Shown here piece by piece: positions 40,353 to 50,333 of a stretch of 64,000 bases of DNA. The notes beneath the pieces were generated by a model. That model did no database searches, had not been told where the DNA came from, and worked only from the letters and a program-made list of their open reading frames with translations. The position numbers and the translations under genes are program-made. Position 1 is the first letter of the stretch, and each line of letters starts with the position of its first letter. This DNA is from Pullulanibacillus sp. KACC 23026 (GTDB lineage Bacteria > Bacillota > Bacilli > Bacillales > Sporolactobacillaceae): positions 2,976,001 through 3,040,000 of the forward strand of contig NZ_CP119107.1 of NCBI RefSeq assembly GCF_029094525.1, in the 5' to 3' direction.

Positions 40353-41969
40353 TTAAGAAGATGAGCCGCTCAGCATGCTGGTGAGCCATGAGCTTTGGCT
40401 ATTTAATTGCGATAAAGCTGTCTCCATATTATCGAACTTCGTCCATAGAGAATTTTCATACTGGTCGAGTCGGTCTTGTTCTTGGCTTATTTGATCATTT
40501 AGACTTGCGGCCTGTTGCGCCAAATTGCTGCTCGTTGAAACCGTACCTGGTGAGCCCGCAATGAGCGCTAACTGGGATAAAGCATTGTTAATCGAATCAT
40601 AGACGCGAACACCCAAGCCGCTGTTTTTATAATCTGTAGAATTGGTCAGGGTTGTGTCAGAACTATTCCCTGTGCTGTATCTTGCTGAAAATAAATTCTG
40701 TACATCACTCAAGTTCGTATTCAGTACGGATTTTAGCTTTGTTTCATCGAGTACTAACTTTCCATTATCCTTGTAATCCGTACTCGTGGTAATCCCAATT
40801 TCGGATAAGGTATCAAAGGAAGTATTAATGCCGCTGCTCTGAACAACATCCGATAAACTCGTCCGCATTTGGGTGAGAAATTGCTGTAAGGTTGAGTCAT
40901 TACTTAAAATTCCCGTTTTCGCCTTATCAGTCCATTGCGTGATTTCATCGTCGCTCATATCTTTCTTTTGATCATCGGTAAGAGGCGGATAATCACTATC
41001 TTTGGTTTCAGAGATCTTGGAATTAATCGTCTGGATTAACGTATTGTAATTGTCCACAAATGATTTAATTTTATCAAAAATCGTATCGGTGTCCGGAGCA
41101 ACACTCACCCCCACACTGCTACCAGTAGGAATACTATTATTTAACGTGAATTGGACGCCATCGTAATTAAACGTATTACTGGAAATATTGACTTTCAAGC
41201 CGTTGATGACCACATAGCCATTAGAACCATCTGCCCCGTCTGTGTACGAAGCATCCGCAAAAAGGGATGACGGCGGTGAACTTGTTTGAGCAGCATCACT
41301 CGAGGTATTGGTTGTACCATCTTCAATGTTTAGTAGACTCGTAGCATCCGCATTAGATCCTGTAATGGTGATCGAATTACCCGAACCCATGCCAGTCGTT
41401 GTAAACACTAACGATCCACCAACATTCGCTGCTTTTACATGAGTCTGATCGCTGCTTGAATTGATGGTGGCGATCGCTTGGTCGAACGTACTCGTTTTCG
41501 GTATGGTAATAGCGACACCATTTAATGTGAAGGTAGCATCACCTGCAGAAGGATCATTTTGGTTGATAACTGTCGACCCACTTGGAAATTGCGTATCAAA
41601 GCTTACCGAACCGCTTGTAGCGGGTGTTGCTAAGGTCGCTTCCGAAATCGTATAGTTCATTTGGGAAGCGGTCCCCGACATGGACACACCGACGCTTGAC
41701 GAATTGGACGTTACTGTTTGTGAATTAAACGTCCCCTGAAGTCGCAAATCTTGCATCGAATCTCTGAAAGCGGCAATTTGTGTATTGAGATCTTGATAGG
41801 CTTCCGTCTTCCATTCATTAATGATTTTATCTTGGTTGAGCTTGTCCAATGGACCTTGGCTTGCCTGCATCAAACTATCAACCATGGATTGGGTATCCAA
41901 ACCAGAGGCCAAGCCGGTGAGATGGGTTGTTAAATTAACATTAGACAAACTAGTACTACTAGTAGCCAC
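40353..41969 (-). CDS. fliD: FliD filament cap protein (HAP2)
   Basis: A 538-residue protein with the N-terminal TGLASGLDTQSMVDSLMQA signature and C-terminal coiled coil LNDQISQEQDRLDQYENSLW, typical of FliD. It caps the filament and folds incoming flagellin. Here it is separated from fliS-fliT by about 11 kb, whereas they are adjacent in B. subtilis. Own SigD-type promoter upstream and strong terminator downstream. Confidence 0.96.
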   Translation of the reverse strand: MATSSTSLSNVNLTTHLTGLASGLDTQSMVDSLMQASQGPLDKLNQDKIINEWKTEAYQDLNTQIAAFRDSMQDLRLQGTFNSQTVTSNSSSVGVSMSGTASQMNYTISEATLATPATSGSVSFDTQFPSGSTVINQNDPSAGDATFTLNGVAITIPKTSTFDQAIATINSSSDQTHVKAANVGGSLVFTTTGMGSGNSITITGSNADATSLLNIEDGTTNTSSDAAQTSSPPSSLFADASYTDGADGSNGYVVINGLKVNISSNTFNYDGVQFTLNNSIPTGSSVGVSVAPDTDTIFDKIKSFVDNYNTLIQTINSKISETKDSDYPPLTDDQKKDMSDDEITQWTDKAKTGILSNDSTLQQFLTQMRTSLSDVVQSSGINTSFDTLSEIGITTSTDYKDNGKLVLDETKLKSVLNTNLSDVQNLFSARYSTGNSSDTTLTNSTDYKNSGLGVRVYDSINNALSQLALIAGSPGTVSTSSNLAQQAASLNDQISQEQDRLDQYENSLWTKFDNMETALSQLNSQSSWLTSMLSGSSS

Positions 41970-42003
41970 TTAAACGCACTCCTTTCAAAACCGTTTAAAT
42001 CTA

Positions 42004-42030
42004 TTATCGGATAAACTTGATATTAGTTAA
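42004..42030 (-). promoter_or_regulatory. SigD promoter of fliD
   Basis: Minus strand TTAA-N15-TCCGATAA; one change in each box with exact spacing, about 35 bp before the fliD start. Confidence 0.7.
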
Positions 42031-42086
42031 ATTCTATTATTATGTAAAAAGACCCTTACTAATTAAATAGGGTCTTAAATTTAAGT

Positions 42087-42944
42087 TTACTTCATAATAT
42101 CATTCGCGATTCCCATCATCTGATCCGCATAGGAAACCGCTTCGGAATTCAATTGAAAGCTTCTTTGCGACGTCATAAGATCCGTCATTTCTTGGGTGAG
42201 ATCAACGTTTGAACCTTCTAAGTAGCCTGAAGTGATTTGCGACTCACCAGGCTGCATCGCTCTGACATAATTAGCCGCCGTTGTGCCGTTTGGCAAGGCG
42301 GTCGTATCAATCGCATACTCGTTATTCCCTAAACTCTTTAAGAGATGGGGATTTTGAATATCGGCGAGTCCAATTCGCTGTTGGGAATTAAAGGCGGTTC
42401 CTTGACCATTTTTATTGGTAAGTTGAATTTGACCCTTTGTTCCGATTTTTACATCATACTGGCTGCCGATCTCTACCGGATTCCCATTTTGATCGAGCAC
42501 GTACCCGCCGTCTGAGGTCACTAAATGATTACTGCCCGGATTATTAGGATCGGGACTTAAATGGAAGCTGCCATCACGCGTGAATCTGACTTCATTTTGT
42601 CCACCGGCAGTGGCAGATGGATAGGAGACTTGAAAAAAACCGTTCCCTTGAATCATGAGATCATAAGGATTATCTGTTTCAAGGGCTTGGCCCTGGTCCA
42701 TATCAAGCTGGGTCATTCCTGGACGCGCCCCATAGCCAACACGAATGCCAGCTGGTGTGGATCGCCCCACATCATTCCCGTTCGTGCTTTGGTTATTGAT
42801 TTGATTGGCGAGAATTTCAGAGAAGCTTTGGTCTTTCCGCTTAAATCCCGTTGTATCAACGTTCGCAATATTGTTACCCGTCGTATCAATTTTTTGTTGA
42901 AATGCCTGGAGGGCACCTGCCGATATATAGAGAGACGTATTCAT
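42087..42944 (-). CDS. flhP: FlhP distal rod protein (FlgG-like)
   Basis: A 285-residue rod/hook-type protein with TGNNIANVDTTGFKRKDQSF near residues 22-41 and the C-terminal EGSNVDLTQEMTDLMTSQRS signature. In B. subtilis FlhO and FlhP are the distal rod pair. It follows flhO by 23 bp. Confidence 0.92.
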   Translation of the reverse strand: MNTSLYISAGALQAFQQKIDTTGNNIANVDTTGFKRKDQSFSEILANQINNQSTNGNDVGRSTPAGIRVGYGARPGMTQLDMDQGQALETDNPYDLMIQGNGFFQVSYPSATAGGQNEVRFTRDGSFHLSPDPNNPGSNHLVTSDGGYVLDQNGNPVEIGSQYDVKIGTKGQIQLTNKNGQGTAFNSQQRIGLADIQNPHLLKSLGNNEYAIDTTALPNGTTAANYVRAMQPGESQITSGYLEGSNVDLTQEMTDLMTSQRSFQLNSEAVSYADQMMGIANDIMK

Positions 42945-42967
42945 TCACTTTTCACCCGTTTCTAGTT

Positions 42968-43852
42968 TTATCCGTCCAGTTTAGCGACCGTGTAAAGCTG
43001 CTGTAAAGAGGAATCATAAGCACTGATGACCTTTTGATTGGCTTCATAGCCGCGAACCGTTGTCATCATATCGGTCATCGTTTGCCCCTCATCGACATTG
43101 GATTGTTCCAGATAGCCTTGATTCAGCGTGACTCCTGGATTAGTCCCGCCGCCATCTTGAATAAACGGTTGTGGATTCGTCGCTTGGTAGACATTTCCCC
43201 CAAGGCGCTGAAGATCATCTGGGTTTTGAACGAGCGCGATCCCCACTTGGCCAGCGGTTTTCATTTGTGCCGGATCATTCGCATTTAATAGGATCTGCCC
43301 ATCTTTATTGATTTGCATGTTGGACTTATCAATGCTCCCTGTGATTTGGATCGGTTTATGATCTGCTCCAAGCACTTTATAGCCGTCAGCGGTCACAAGG
43401 TTGCCATTTGCATCCAAATCCCATTTCCCGTCTCGTGTGTAACCGACCGTACCATCTGGAAGCTGGACCGCAAAGAAAGCATCCGGCTTGACTTGATTCC
43501 CATTAACCGTTTGTGTCGGGATATTCTGATCCTCAATCGCGACGTCTAATGGCTCACCGGTTTGCACCAAATCCCCTTCTGAAAAATTAGGGATCCGTTC
43601 CTGCACATACACGCCATTATACATGGAGCCAATTGGTACCTGCTGTCCCGGAAGAGCGGTCGAACTCGTGCCCGATGCTTGATCATTATAATCTTGAATT
43701 CTCGACATGAGCAGTTTCGGAAAGGCACGCATGACCGCGTCATCCTTCTTATAGCCGGGTGTCTGAACATTCGCTAGATTATCAGCTAATGTTTCCTGTC
43801 TTCGCTCTAATGCAATCATTCCTGAAGAAGCGGTATCTAAACCTCTTAGCAT
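42968..43852 (-). CDS. flhO: FlhO distal rod protein (FlgF/FlgG-like)
   Basis: A 294-residue rod protein with MLRGLDTASSGMIALERRQE and LADNLANVQTPGYKKDD at the N-terminus and SNVDEGQTMTDMMTTVRGYE near the C-terminus. It forms the rod with FlhP. In B. subtilis the pair lies next to mbl, away from the main flagellar region; here it is inside the supercluster. Confidence 0.92.
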   Translation of the reverse strand: MLRGLDTASSGMIALERRQETLADNLANVQTPGYKKDDAVMRAFPKLLMSRIQDYNDQASGTSSTALPGQQVPIGSMYNGVYVQERIPNFSEGDLVQTGEPLDVAIEDQNIPTQTVNGNQVKPDAFFAVQLPDGTVGYTRDGKWDLDANGNLVTADGYKVLGADHKPIQITGSIDKSNMQINKDGQILLNANDPAQMKTAGQVGIALVQNPDDLQRLGGNVYQATNPQPFIQDGGGTNPGVTLNQGYLEQSNVDEGQTMTDMMTTVRGYEANQKVISAYDSSLQQLYTVAKLDG

Positions 43853-43931
43853 GCTGTATCACCCTTTCTTATCTTATTTTGTTTTGTCCGGAAAGCTAAA
43901 AGGAGCAGTTCGATCTCCCCTAGCCATTTCT

Positions 43932-44375
43932 TTACGTATACAAATTAATGAGTAACCCCTTTATTTCTCCGATCCTGTCCATTAATGAAATCCCCGAACT
44001 TTGCTGTTTGAGAACATGATCCGTTAACTCCATTAATTTTTGATCTAGCACTTTCACGGTTTTAAGGGTTTTGCTGCCACCATATAGGTCATAGCTCTGC
44101 GATTGCTCTAAACCTACCCCGTTTTTGCTCACCTCTCCCATAAATTGTTTCACTAAGTCCTTATATTTTCGTAACTGGGTAAAGGTCGGGTTTTCATTCA
44201 ACTGCTTCCCTTGCTGATCGATATCTTGCAGGAGCTTCTGCAGTTTATCTTGGGTTAAATCCTTGGAGTAGGCATTCATAATGTTTTGAAAAGAGGCGTT
44301 GTCGGATGAGCCCTTCTCATTCGTGATAGGGCGAGCATCACTTAGATTCACTCTTATTGGGTCGACGATTTTCAA
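43932..44375 (-). CDS. yaaR: YaaR (DUF327) family protein
   Basis: A 147-residue protein with FTQLRKYKDLVKQFMGEVSK and the C-terminal SLMDRIGEIKGLLINLYT, a clear YaaR/DUF327 pattern. Function is unknown. In B. subtilis yaaR lies near holB in a DNA-metabolism neighbourhood, so finding it directly upstream of flhO is useful context: the family may belong with flagella. Confidence 0.85.
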   Translation of the reverse strand: MKIVDPIRVNLSDARPITNEKGSSDNASFQNIMNAYSKDLTQDKLQKLLQDIDQQGKQLNENPTFTQLRKYKDLVKQFMGEVSKNGVGLEQSQSYDLYGGSKTLKTVKVLDQKLMELTDHVLKQQSSGISLMDRIGEIKGLLINLYT

Positions 44376-44470
44376 AAGGCTCTCATTCCTTTAATGTATC
44401 AAACTAACAATCAAAAAAAGTCGAAATGTCCTATTTATTATATCGCATTGTTTTCATTTTTTATAGAGTT

Positions 44471-44504
44471 TAATAAAAGGGCTCTCACCTCTAGGCAAGA
44501 GCCC
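44471..44504 (-). terminator. Terminator after mcp
   Basis: GGGCTCT and AGAGCCC form a 7-bp stem around a 12-base loop, followed by TTTTATT on the minus strand, just after the chemoreceptor gene. Confidence 0.75.
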
Positions 44505-44512
44505 CCGTTCTA

Positions 44513-46696
44513 TTATTTTAGTTTGACAATTTGTTGATTAACATCGGTGATCGCTGTAACGACTTCCTCGACTTCTCTTGTTTGCATGTCAATGCTTGAG
44601 TTCAGCTCTTCAGTTTGGCGGCGGACCTTGTCAACCTCTTCTGATATATCTTGGCCATATTTGGCTTGATCATTGGTTGCGGTCGTCATTTGCTGAACTT
44701 TTTCTCTTATGCTATTAATGTTACGCAAGATTTCTTCAGCCGTCAGTGCTTGTTCCCTTGTTGCGTTCGTGACAGAACCACATTGATTCGATACATTTTC
44801 AACGGCGGAAACAATGGCATTCGAGCCTTTCGCTTGCTCGGTTGTTGCAATCGATATTTGTTCAATTTGATCTTTCGTATTTAAGATCCCTTTAACTATG
44901 GTATCTGCGGAGATGGTTTGTTCTTTTGTCGAGTTGGTCATTTCTTCTGCTTGCTTCGTGACATTCTCAACGGCTTTCGTAATGAATTCACTGTTTTTCG
45001 TTTGTTCCTCAGTTGCTTTCGCGATTTGGTCCATTTCCTCTGTTACTTTAGTAATGCCATCGGTTATCTTCAAGATGGCTTTATTTGTCTTATCAGCCAA
45101 TTCATTCCCAATCTTGACTTTATTTGCCCCTTCATTAATAGAGGAAATGGCGACCGTTGTTTCTTCTTGGATACCATTAATTAGATGAGTAATTTCTTTT
45201 GTTGCATTGGCAGATCGCTCTGCGAGTTTTCGAACTTCATCGGCGACAACGGCAAAGCCTTTACCATGTTCGCCTGCACGTGCTGCCTCAATGGCCGCGT
45301 TAAGCGCTAATAGATTCGTTTGGTCCGCAATGTCATCAATCACTTGAATGATGCTGCCAATTTCCTTCGAGCTTTTTCCTAATCTCTCCATGACATCACT
45401 TGCTTGGTTAATCACTTGAGAAATTTCATTCATCCCATTTAAGGTTTCTTTTAAAGAATTCGTTCCTTCAAGCGCATCTTCTTTAACTAGCATACTAAGA
45501 TCATTGACCGTTCTGGCACTTTCTGCGACCTTCGCAATCGATGAGATCATTTCTTCCACGGTATCGGAAGTTTGAGTAGCTGTTACCGTTAATTCCACAG
45601 CACTTTCACTAACCGTTTTAATCGACTTACTCATTTCCTCAATGGCTGCGGACACTTCCTCCACGTTAGTGTGAACGTATCCTGTATTCCCTGCTACTTG
45701 TTCGATCGAAGCCATCATTTCTTGGATCGCTGAAGACGTATCCTCTGCTGAAGTCGATAATTGGTCAGCGCTGGTTGCAACCATATTGATTGTGGCGCTC
45801 ATTTCTTCGATCGCTGCTGAGATTTCGTCAACACTTGCGGAAGCGGTGTTCGTGTTCCCCGCCACCCGACTAATCGATTGGACTAATTCTGTGATCGAAT
45901 GATTGGCTTTGCTCATAGATGAGTCCAGTTGCTGTGCACTGACAGCCGTTTGATCAATCGATTTTTTAATTTCATTAACCGAATTGGTCGTCATGTCTAC
46001 ATTTTTAACGACTCGTGAAACGGAATGATTAATCACTCTTTGGATGATAAACGCAACCAAAATACTAAAGAACATGGCAATAATGGAGGCAATCAAAATT
46101 TCAATCTTTGCTCTCGATGAATCATGGTTAGCTTGAATAGTGACCGCCTTAGAATCTTTAGAGATATTTTTGGCTAACGTATCAAGAGACCCATTAGCTT
46201 GATCACTCATCTTCTCTAAATCATCCATCCTAATGCTAAGAATATTGGCATTATCTTCTTGGAATAAGGTAGGGATGGTTTTAACATAGAAATTAAAATT
46301 ATCATTGAAATTCGCTAATAGTTTTTTCTCTTGCTGAGACAAAGGCAGCTTTTTCAACTCTGTAATATTGGTTCTTACACTCGCAATCTCTTTATTTATG
46401 TACTGGGATTGATCATCATCTTTTGAGCTCACTTGCTTATATGTATAGAGTTGAATGTGCGTCATTTCTTCCTTTAAATTACCGGTGATTTGAACCATTG
46501 ACAGCTCGGTTTGGCCTGTATAATTCACATCGTTGCTTAAAACATTTAGATTCATGTAACTATTAATCGAAATAAAGGCTAAGAATAACAAAATAATAAT
46601 GTATCCGCCCCATAATTTTACCGACATTGACACTTTATTCGATAACTTCATGGTTAACGACATTACATCTGATGGTGTGCGTTTCGCTTTTTTCAT
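44513..46696 (-). CDS. Methyl-accepting chemotaxis protein
   Basis: A 727-residue receptor. A cytoplasmic N-terminal stretch (1-28) precedes TM1 (about 29-48); a four-helix-bundle-type ligand domain (50-195) follows, then TM2 (about 199-218). The cytoplasmic part is long and built of repeated helical heptads with many EEM pairs. The hairpin tip [20 protein letters not shown] and [18 protein letters not shown] is fully conserved. It has no clear HAMP consensus after TM2. It senses a ligand and controls CheA through the adjacent CheW proteins. Ligand unknown. Confidence 0.93.
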   Translation of the reverse strand: MKKAKRTPSDVMSLTMKLSNKVSMSVKLWGGYIIILLFLAFISINSYMNLNVLSNDVNYTGQTELSMVQITGNLKEEMTHIQLYTYKQVSSKDDDQSQYINKEIASVRTNITELKKLPLSQQEKKLLANFNDNFNFYVKTIPTLFQEDNANILSIRMDDLEKMSDQANGSLDTLAKNISKDSKAVTIQANHDSSRAKIEILIASIIAMFFSILVAFIIQRVINHSVSRVVKNVDMTTNSVNEIKKSIDQTAVSAQQLDSSMSKANHSITELVQSISRVAGNTNTASASVDEISAAIEEMSATINMVATSADQLSTSAEDTSSAIQEMMASIEQVAGNTGYVHTNVEEVSAAIEEMSKSIKTVSESAVELTVTATQTSDTVEEMISSIAKVAESARTVNDLSMLVKEDALEGTNSLKETLNGMNEISQVINQASDVMERLGKSSKEIGSIIQVIDDIADQTNLLALNAAIEAARAGEHGKGFAVVADEVRKLAERSANATKEITHLINGIQEETTVAISSINEGANKVKIGNELADKTNKAILKITDGITKVTEEMDQIAKATEEQTKNSEFITKAVENVTKQAEEMTNSTKEQTISADTIVKGILNTKDQIEQISIATTEQAKGSNAIVSAVENVSNQCGSVTNATREQALTAEEILRNINSIREKVQQMTTATNDQAKYGQDISEEVDKVRRQTEELNSSIDMQTREVEEVVTAITDVNQQIVKLK

Positions 46697-46711
46697 GTGT
46701 CTTTACACTCC

Positions 46712-47215
46712 TCATTCAGTCTCAATCGATTCTTGTTCCTCTGTTAAAGCCGCAATCATTGCTTTTAATTCCTCTAAATTAACCGTGTTTTCAAGTAATC
46801 GCTCAATATCTAACAAGATAATCAGGCGCTGCTCGAACTTCGTAACCCCTTGTATGTATTGGGCATTCTCTGTTCCCATCACCCTAGGATGCTGAATGCT
46901 TTCAGGGGATACATCCAAAAATTCTGACGCTTTTTCAACAGAAAGGCCAATCTCTTTCTCCTGAACCTTAACGATGATGAGCCTAGTGGCTTCTATTGAG
47001 TTCTCTGTATCCAAATTAAAGGTTGAACACATATCAACAACCGGAATAATCCGATTTCGGATCGTGGAAAACCCCAAAACATGCGGCTCGCGATTCGGAT
47101 AGGCCGAAATAGTCAAACCTTGCGTGCGTTCAATTGAAGAAATTTTGTCAATTGGAATCCCATATTCTTCATGACCTGCTTTAAAAATGAGACATTTAAT
47201 CGGCTCCTGACTCAC
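46712..47215 (-). CDS. Second CheW-like coupling protein
   Basis: A CheW-domain protein of about 167 residues: CLIFKAGHEEYGIPIDKISSIERTQ is strand 1-2, and GFSTIRNRIIPVVDMC is the conserved core. The usual INLRG motif reads FSTIRNR, so receptor or CheA contacts may differ. It lacks the receiver domain of CheV. GGAGGGG lies seven bases before GTG at 47215; TTG at 47218 is an alternative. It sits between cheW and the receptor gene, which suggests a receptor-specific adaptor. Confidence 0.85.
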   Translation of the reverse strand: MSQEPIKCLIFKAGHEEYGIPIDKISSIERTQGLTISAYPNREPHVLGFSTIRNRIIPVVDMCSTFNLDTENSIEATRLIIVKVQEKEIGLSVEKASEFLDVSPESIQHPRVMGTENAQYIQGVTKFEQRLIILLDIERLLENTVNLEELKAMIAALTEEQESIETE

Positions 47216-47245
47216 CAAAACTCCCCTCCCTTCCTTCGTTTCTAG

Positions 47246-47698
47246 TTAGCCTGCCTGGTTTTCTTCCAAGTTTGCTGTTCGAGTTAACTCTTCCATGTTC
47301 AACAGGATGATGAAATGGCCATCCACTTTATAAATGCCTTCAAAATGATCATTCGAAAGTCCCGCGGAGGCAGCTGATTCCACAGCTTCCGGAAAACACT
47401 CCATCACATTGGTCGTTTGGTCAACCAATAACCCTAATTCAATCTCATTGAAGGTCGTCATCATGATCTGAGTGGAGCGAGTGACAGGTGTTGTTCCTAA
47501 TCCAAGTTTTTCTTGAAGGTCGATAACCGGAATGATCGTCCCCCTTAAATTAATAACCCCCTTCACATGAAGTGGAGCATTTGGAACTCTCGTAATTGGT
47601 AACTGCCTTTCAACGGACAAGACCTGTTCGATCTTAATCCCATACGCCTCGTCACCTAATTTAAAAGCAATGATTCTAAAAGATCGCAAAGCTTTCAC
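47246..47698 (-). CDS. cheW: CheW coupling protein
   Basis: A 150-residue CheW with VKGVINLRGTIIPVIDLQEK, the canonical core motif, and LGLLVDQTTNVM. It links receptors to CheA. The start is uncertain: GTG at 47698 is only one base from the AAAGGGGG site, while a TTG at 47689 has better spacing. It lies nine bases after cheA. Confidence 0.93.
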   Translation of the reverse strand: MKALRSFRIIAFKLGDEAYGIKIEQVLSVERQLPITRVPNAPLHVKGVINLRGTIIPVIDLQEKLGLGTTPVTRSTQIMMTTFNEIELGLLVDQTTNVMECFPEAVESAASAGLSNDHFEGIYKVDGHFIILLNMEELTRTANLEENQAG

Positions 47699-47707
47699 TC
47701 CCCCTTT

Positions 47708-49729
47708 CTAATCAAAAAATGGCTGGGTATCGACGATGAGTGCGACTTCACCGCTTCCAAGAATCGTTGCCCCGGAAATCGCATGTAGACGCGTTAAATA
47801 GTGGCCTAATGATTTCAATACGACCTCGTGCTGTCCTAATACAGCATCCACGACTAAGCCTTTTATTTGATTTCCATTACGGATAATGACGATCTGCACC
47901 TCATCTAGAAGAACCGACTTCTTGTCCGTCTTGGAAGTCCCAAAGACCTCTTCTAAATAAATTAATGGCACAATCTGATCCCGTAATTGAAAAACTTTTT
48001 GTCCATGAAGCGTTATAATGCTCTCTGGTACGATCGACGTAATTTCGGCGATCGAATTAAGCGGGATGAAATAAGATTCTTCTCCTATTTCAATTAACAT
48101 AGCCATGATGATTGAGAGGGATAAAGGAAGCTGAATTCGAAAGGTAGACCCGCGTCCCGGAGTAGAGTTAATGGTAATCGCTCCGCCGATCGATTCAATT
48201 TTCGATTTCACGACATCCAGCCCAACGCCTCTGCCCGAAATATCAGAAATTTTATCCGCCGTGCTGAACCCTGAAGAAAAGAGTAAGGCATAAACTTCTT
48301 GGTCACTTAAGGAGGCAGCCTCTTTTCTTCGGACAACCTGTCGTTCAATGGCTTTACTCAAGACTTTATCGCGGTCAATCCCTTTCCCATCATCGGCCAC
48401 TTCAATAAACACATGGTTGCCGCTATAAAAGGCCTTTAACGCGATCATGCCTTCTTCTTTCTTGTTACTTTCGATTCTCTCTTCCGTTGTTTCAAGACCA
48501 TGATCCAAAGCATTACGCAAAAGGTGGACTAATGGATCACCAATCTCATCGATCACTGTCCGATCTAATTCGGTCTCTTCCCCTTCAACGATTAATTGGA
48601 CTTTCTTATTCAATTCTTTAGCAAGATCCCGGATCATCCTAGGAAACCGATTAAAGACCTGCTCGATCGGAACCATCCGCATCTTCAGAATAACCTCTTG
48701 TAGATTTTTCGATAGAAGAGACAGATGTTCCGTTGTTTCAGTCAGCTCCATCAGTTGCGAATCTCTCGCAATCTGCTCCAGTCTCCCTCTATCAATAATG
48801 AGTTCACTAATAAGATTCATTAAATGATCGAGTTTCTCGGTATCGACACGGATTGACTTCGAACGTGGCTTCTTTTTTGACGAATTCGCCGGTTCCGCTG
48901 TCTTCTCTTTTTTGACCTCAGTTTCAGGAATAGCTGGATCTGGCTCTACGGCTTTACTTTGGGAGGGCTCGGAGCTCATTCCTTCAGTGACTTGAACATC
49001 CACCACCTCTGCCACATTAAGCAAATGCGATTTTACTTGCTCTGAATCGCGATCCGTTAAAAGGAGAAGTTGAAAGTGATCACCAAATTGGTCGTTTTCA
49101 ATCTCTTCAACCGTCGGATACGTTTGAATGATCTCACCTAACTCCTCAGCAGTTTGGAAAACCAAATAGGCTCGGATCGACTTCATCACACAGCTTTCCG
49201 CAATTCTTACCTTGATTTGATAGACATGCATGCCAGACTTTTCGGCCTCTTGAACCAAGGATAATTGGAACTCATCCATCACGAGTTCAGGTGCGGCGGT
49301 TGCGGCCACTTCCTTCGCAGCACCACCTAGAGTAGGATCTGGAGCCGCGGAGGGATCTTGAATCCTATTTAATTGAGCAATCACATCGGAAACATTTTCT
49401 TTCCCATCTCCGCCATTTTCGATGGATTGGACCATCTTCTCAATAAGGTCGACGCAGCTAAAGATCACGTCCATGATTTGCGGAGTTACCGCTAACTTCT
49501 CATTTCTAAGAAGATCTAACACATTTTCCATTTGATGGGTGAGCGAAGCGAGGTCCTCAAACCCCATTGACGCTGCCATCCCTTTAAGCGTATGGGCTGA
49601 ACGGAAAATCTCGTTAACGATCACTGTATTTCCCGGTTCAGACTCCAGCTTTAATAACTCTTCATTAATGGAGAGCAAATGTTCCTTTGACTCCTCCAAA
49701 AACATATCAATATAATCGTTTAAATCCAT
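47708..49729 (-). CDS. cheA: CheA chemotaxis histidine kinase
   Basis: A 673-residue CheA with all five domains: P1 with phospho-His46 in IFRSAHTLKGMAA, a CheY/CheB-binding P2 near 150-245, dimerisation P3 with RVDTEKLDHLMNLISELI, kinase P4 with HLLRNALDHGLE (N box), VADDGKGID and GRGVGLDVVK (G boxes), and CheW-like P5. I start at the ATG at 49729 with GAGGGG upstream; the frame from 49801 adds 24 codons without support. It phosphorylates CheY and CheB. Confidence 0.96.
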   Translation of the reverse strand: MDLNDYIDMFLEESKEHLLSINEELLKLESEPGNTVIVNEIFRSAHTLKGMAASMGFEDLASLTHQMENVLDLLRNEKLAVTPQIMDVIFSCVDLIEKMVQSIENGGDGKENVSDVIAQLNRIQDPSAAPDPTLGGAAKEVAATAAPELVMDEFQLSLVQEAEKSGMHVYQIKVRIAESCVMKSIRAYLVFQTAEELGEIIQTYPTVEEIENDQFGDHFQLLLLTDRDSEQVKSHLLNVAEVVDVQVTEGMSSEPSQSKAVEPDPAIPETEVKKEKTAEPANSSKKKPRSKSIRVDTEKLDHLMNLISELIIDRGRLEQIARDSQLMELTETTEHLSLLSKNLQEVILKMRMVPIEQVFNRFPRMIRDLAKELNKKVQLIVEGEETELDRTVIDEIGDPLVHLLRNALDHGLETTEERIESNKKEEGMIALKAFYSGNHVFIEVADDGKGIDRDKVLSKAIERQVVRRKEAASLSDQEVYALLFSSGFSTADKISDISGRGVGLDVVKSKIESIGGAITINSTPGRGSTFRIQLPLSLSIIMAMLIEIGEESYFIPLNSIAEITSIVPESIITLHGQKVFQLRDQIVPLIYLEEVFGTSKTDKKSVLLDEVQIVIIRNGNQIKGLVVDAVLGQHEVVLKSLGHYLTRLHAISGATILGSGEVALIVDTQPFFD

Positions 49730-49846
49730 TTTGATTCCCCTCGCTAGTAGCATTAGGAAAACTTGGCTTGCCACTATAATGAATGGAGACAACACTTGCA
49801 AGCAATTATGCTTTCAACTTGAGGTCTGTCCCCCCAATTTCCACAT

Positions 49847-49888
49847 GGAAAAAGCGAGAGTGATAAGTTCCCGCACGCCCGCTTTTCC
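49847..49888 (-). other. Stem-loop between yvyF and cheA
   Basis: GGAAAAGCG pairs with CGCTTTTTCC (one bulge) over a 22-base loop, immediately after the yvyF-like stop codon. A T-rich 3' arm makes a weak terminator or a processing or stability element possible in the middle of the operon. Confidence 0.4.
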
Positions 49889-49889
49889 G

Positions 49890-50282
49890 TCATAAATATT
49901 TAGTAATATACCCACCATATTTATTATTGCGGTCATCAACCATTTTGTTATCCCGATTCGCATTGGTTTGCTGCGACAAGGAATCCATACAAGTCTTACA
50001 AACCTTTCCTGAGCGAATGGATGTGCCACAGATTTGGCACGGGTAAGTAAGATTAGGGAAATGTCCGATTTGCAGCCGGCCAGTAGCAATGAAATGGATG
50101 ATCTGAGAAACAGACACTCCTGTTGCCTCACTCACTTCTTGGATCGTATCCCCTGGCATTTCCCTTAAATGCATGGCCACTTTATGGAAATCCTCTTCTT
50201 GCTTTTGATAGCACTCATCACATATCTCTCTTATTTTCAAATAAAGCTTTCGGCATTTTGGACAATTCCCGAGCTGTGCCAT
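49890..50282 (-). CDS. yvyF: YvyF-like flagellar operon protein (zinc-finger/helix-turn-helix)
   Basis: A 130-residue protein with an N-terminal CPKC...CDEC cysteine set (residues 8-23), a MerR-like helix-turn-helix segment (TIQEVSEATGVSVSQIIHFI) and a second set CQIC...CKTC (about 82-98). This is the TIGR03826/YvyF family found in flagellar operons next to flgM in B. subtilis. Here it lies between cheY and cheA. It probably regulates flagellar gene expression; target unknown. Confidence 0.85.
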   Translation of the reverse strand: MAQLGNCPKCRKLYLKIREICDECYQKQEEDFHKVAMHLREMPGDTIQEVSEATGVSVSQIIHFIATGRLQIGHFPNLTYPCQICGTSIRSGKVCKTCMDSLSQQTNANRDNKMVDDRNNKYGGYITKYL

Positions 50283-50333
50283 AATTCTTCCCTCTACTTA
50301 AAAGATTTGATTTTGGTAGCTTACTTAATGCCC

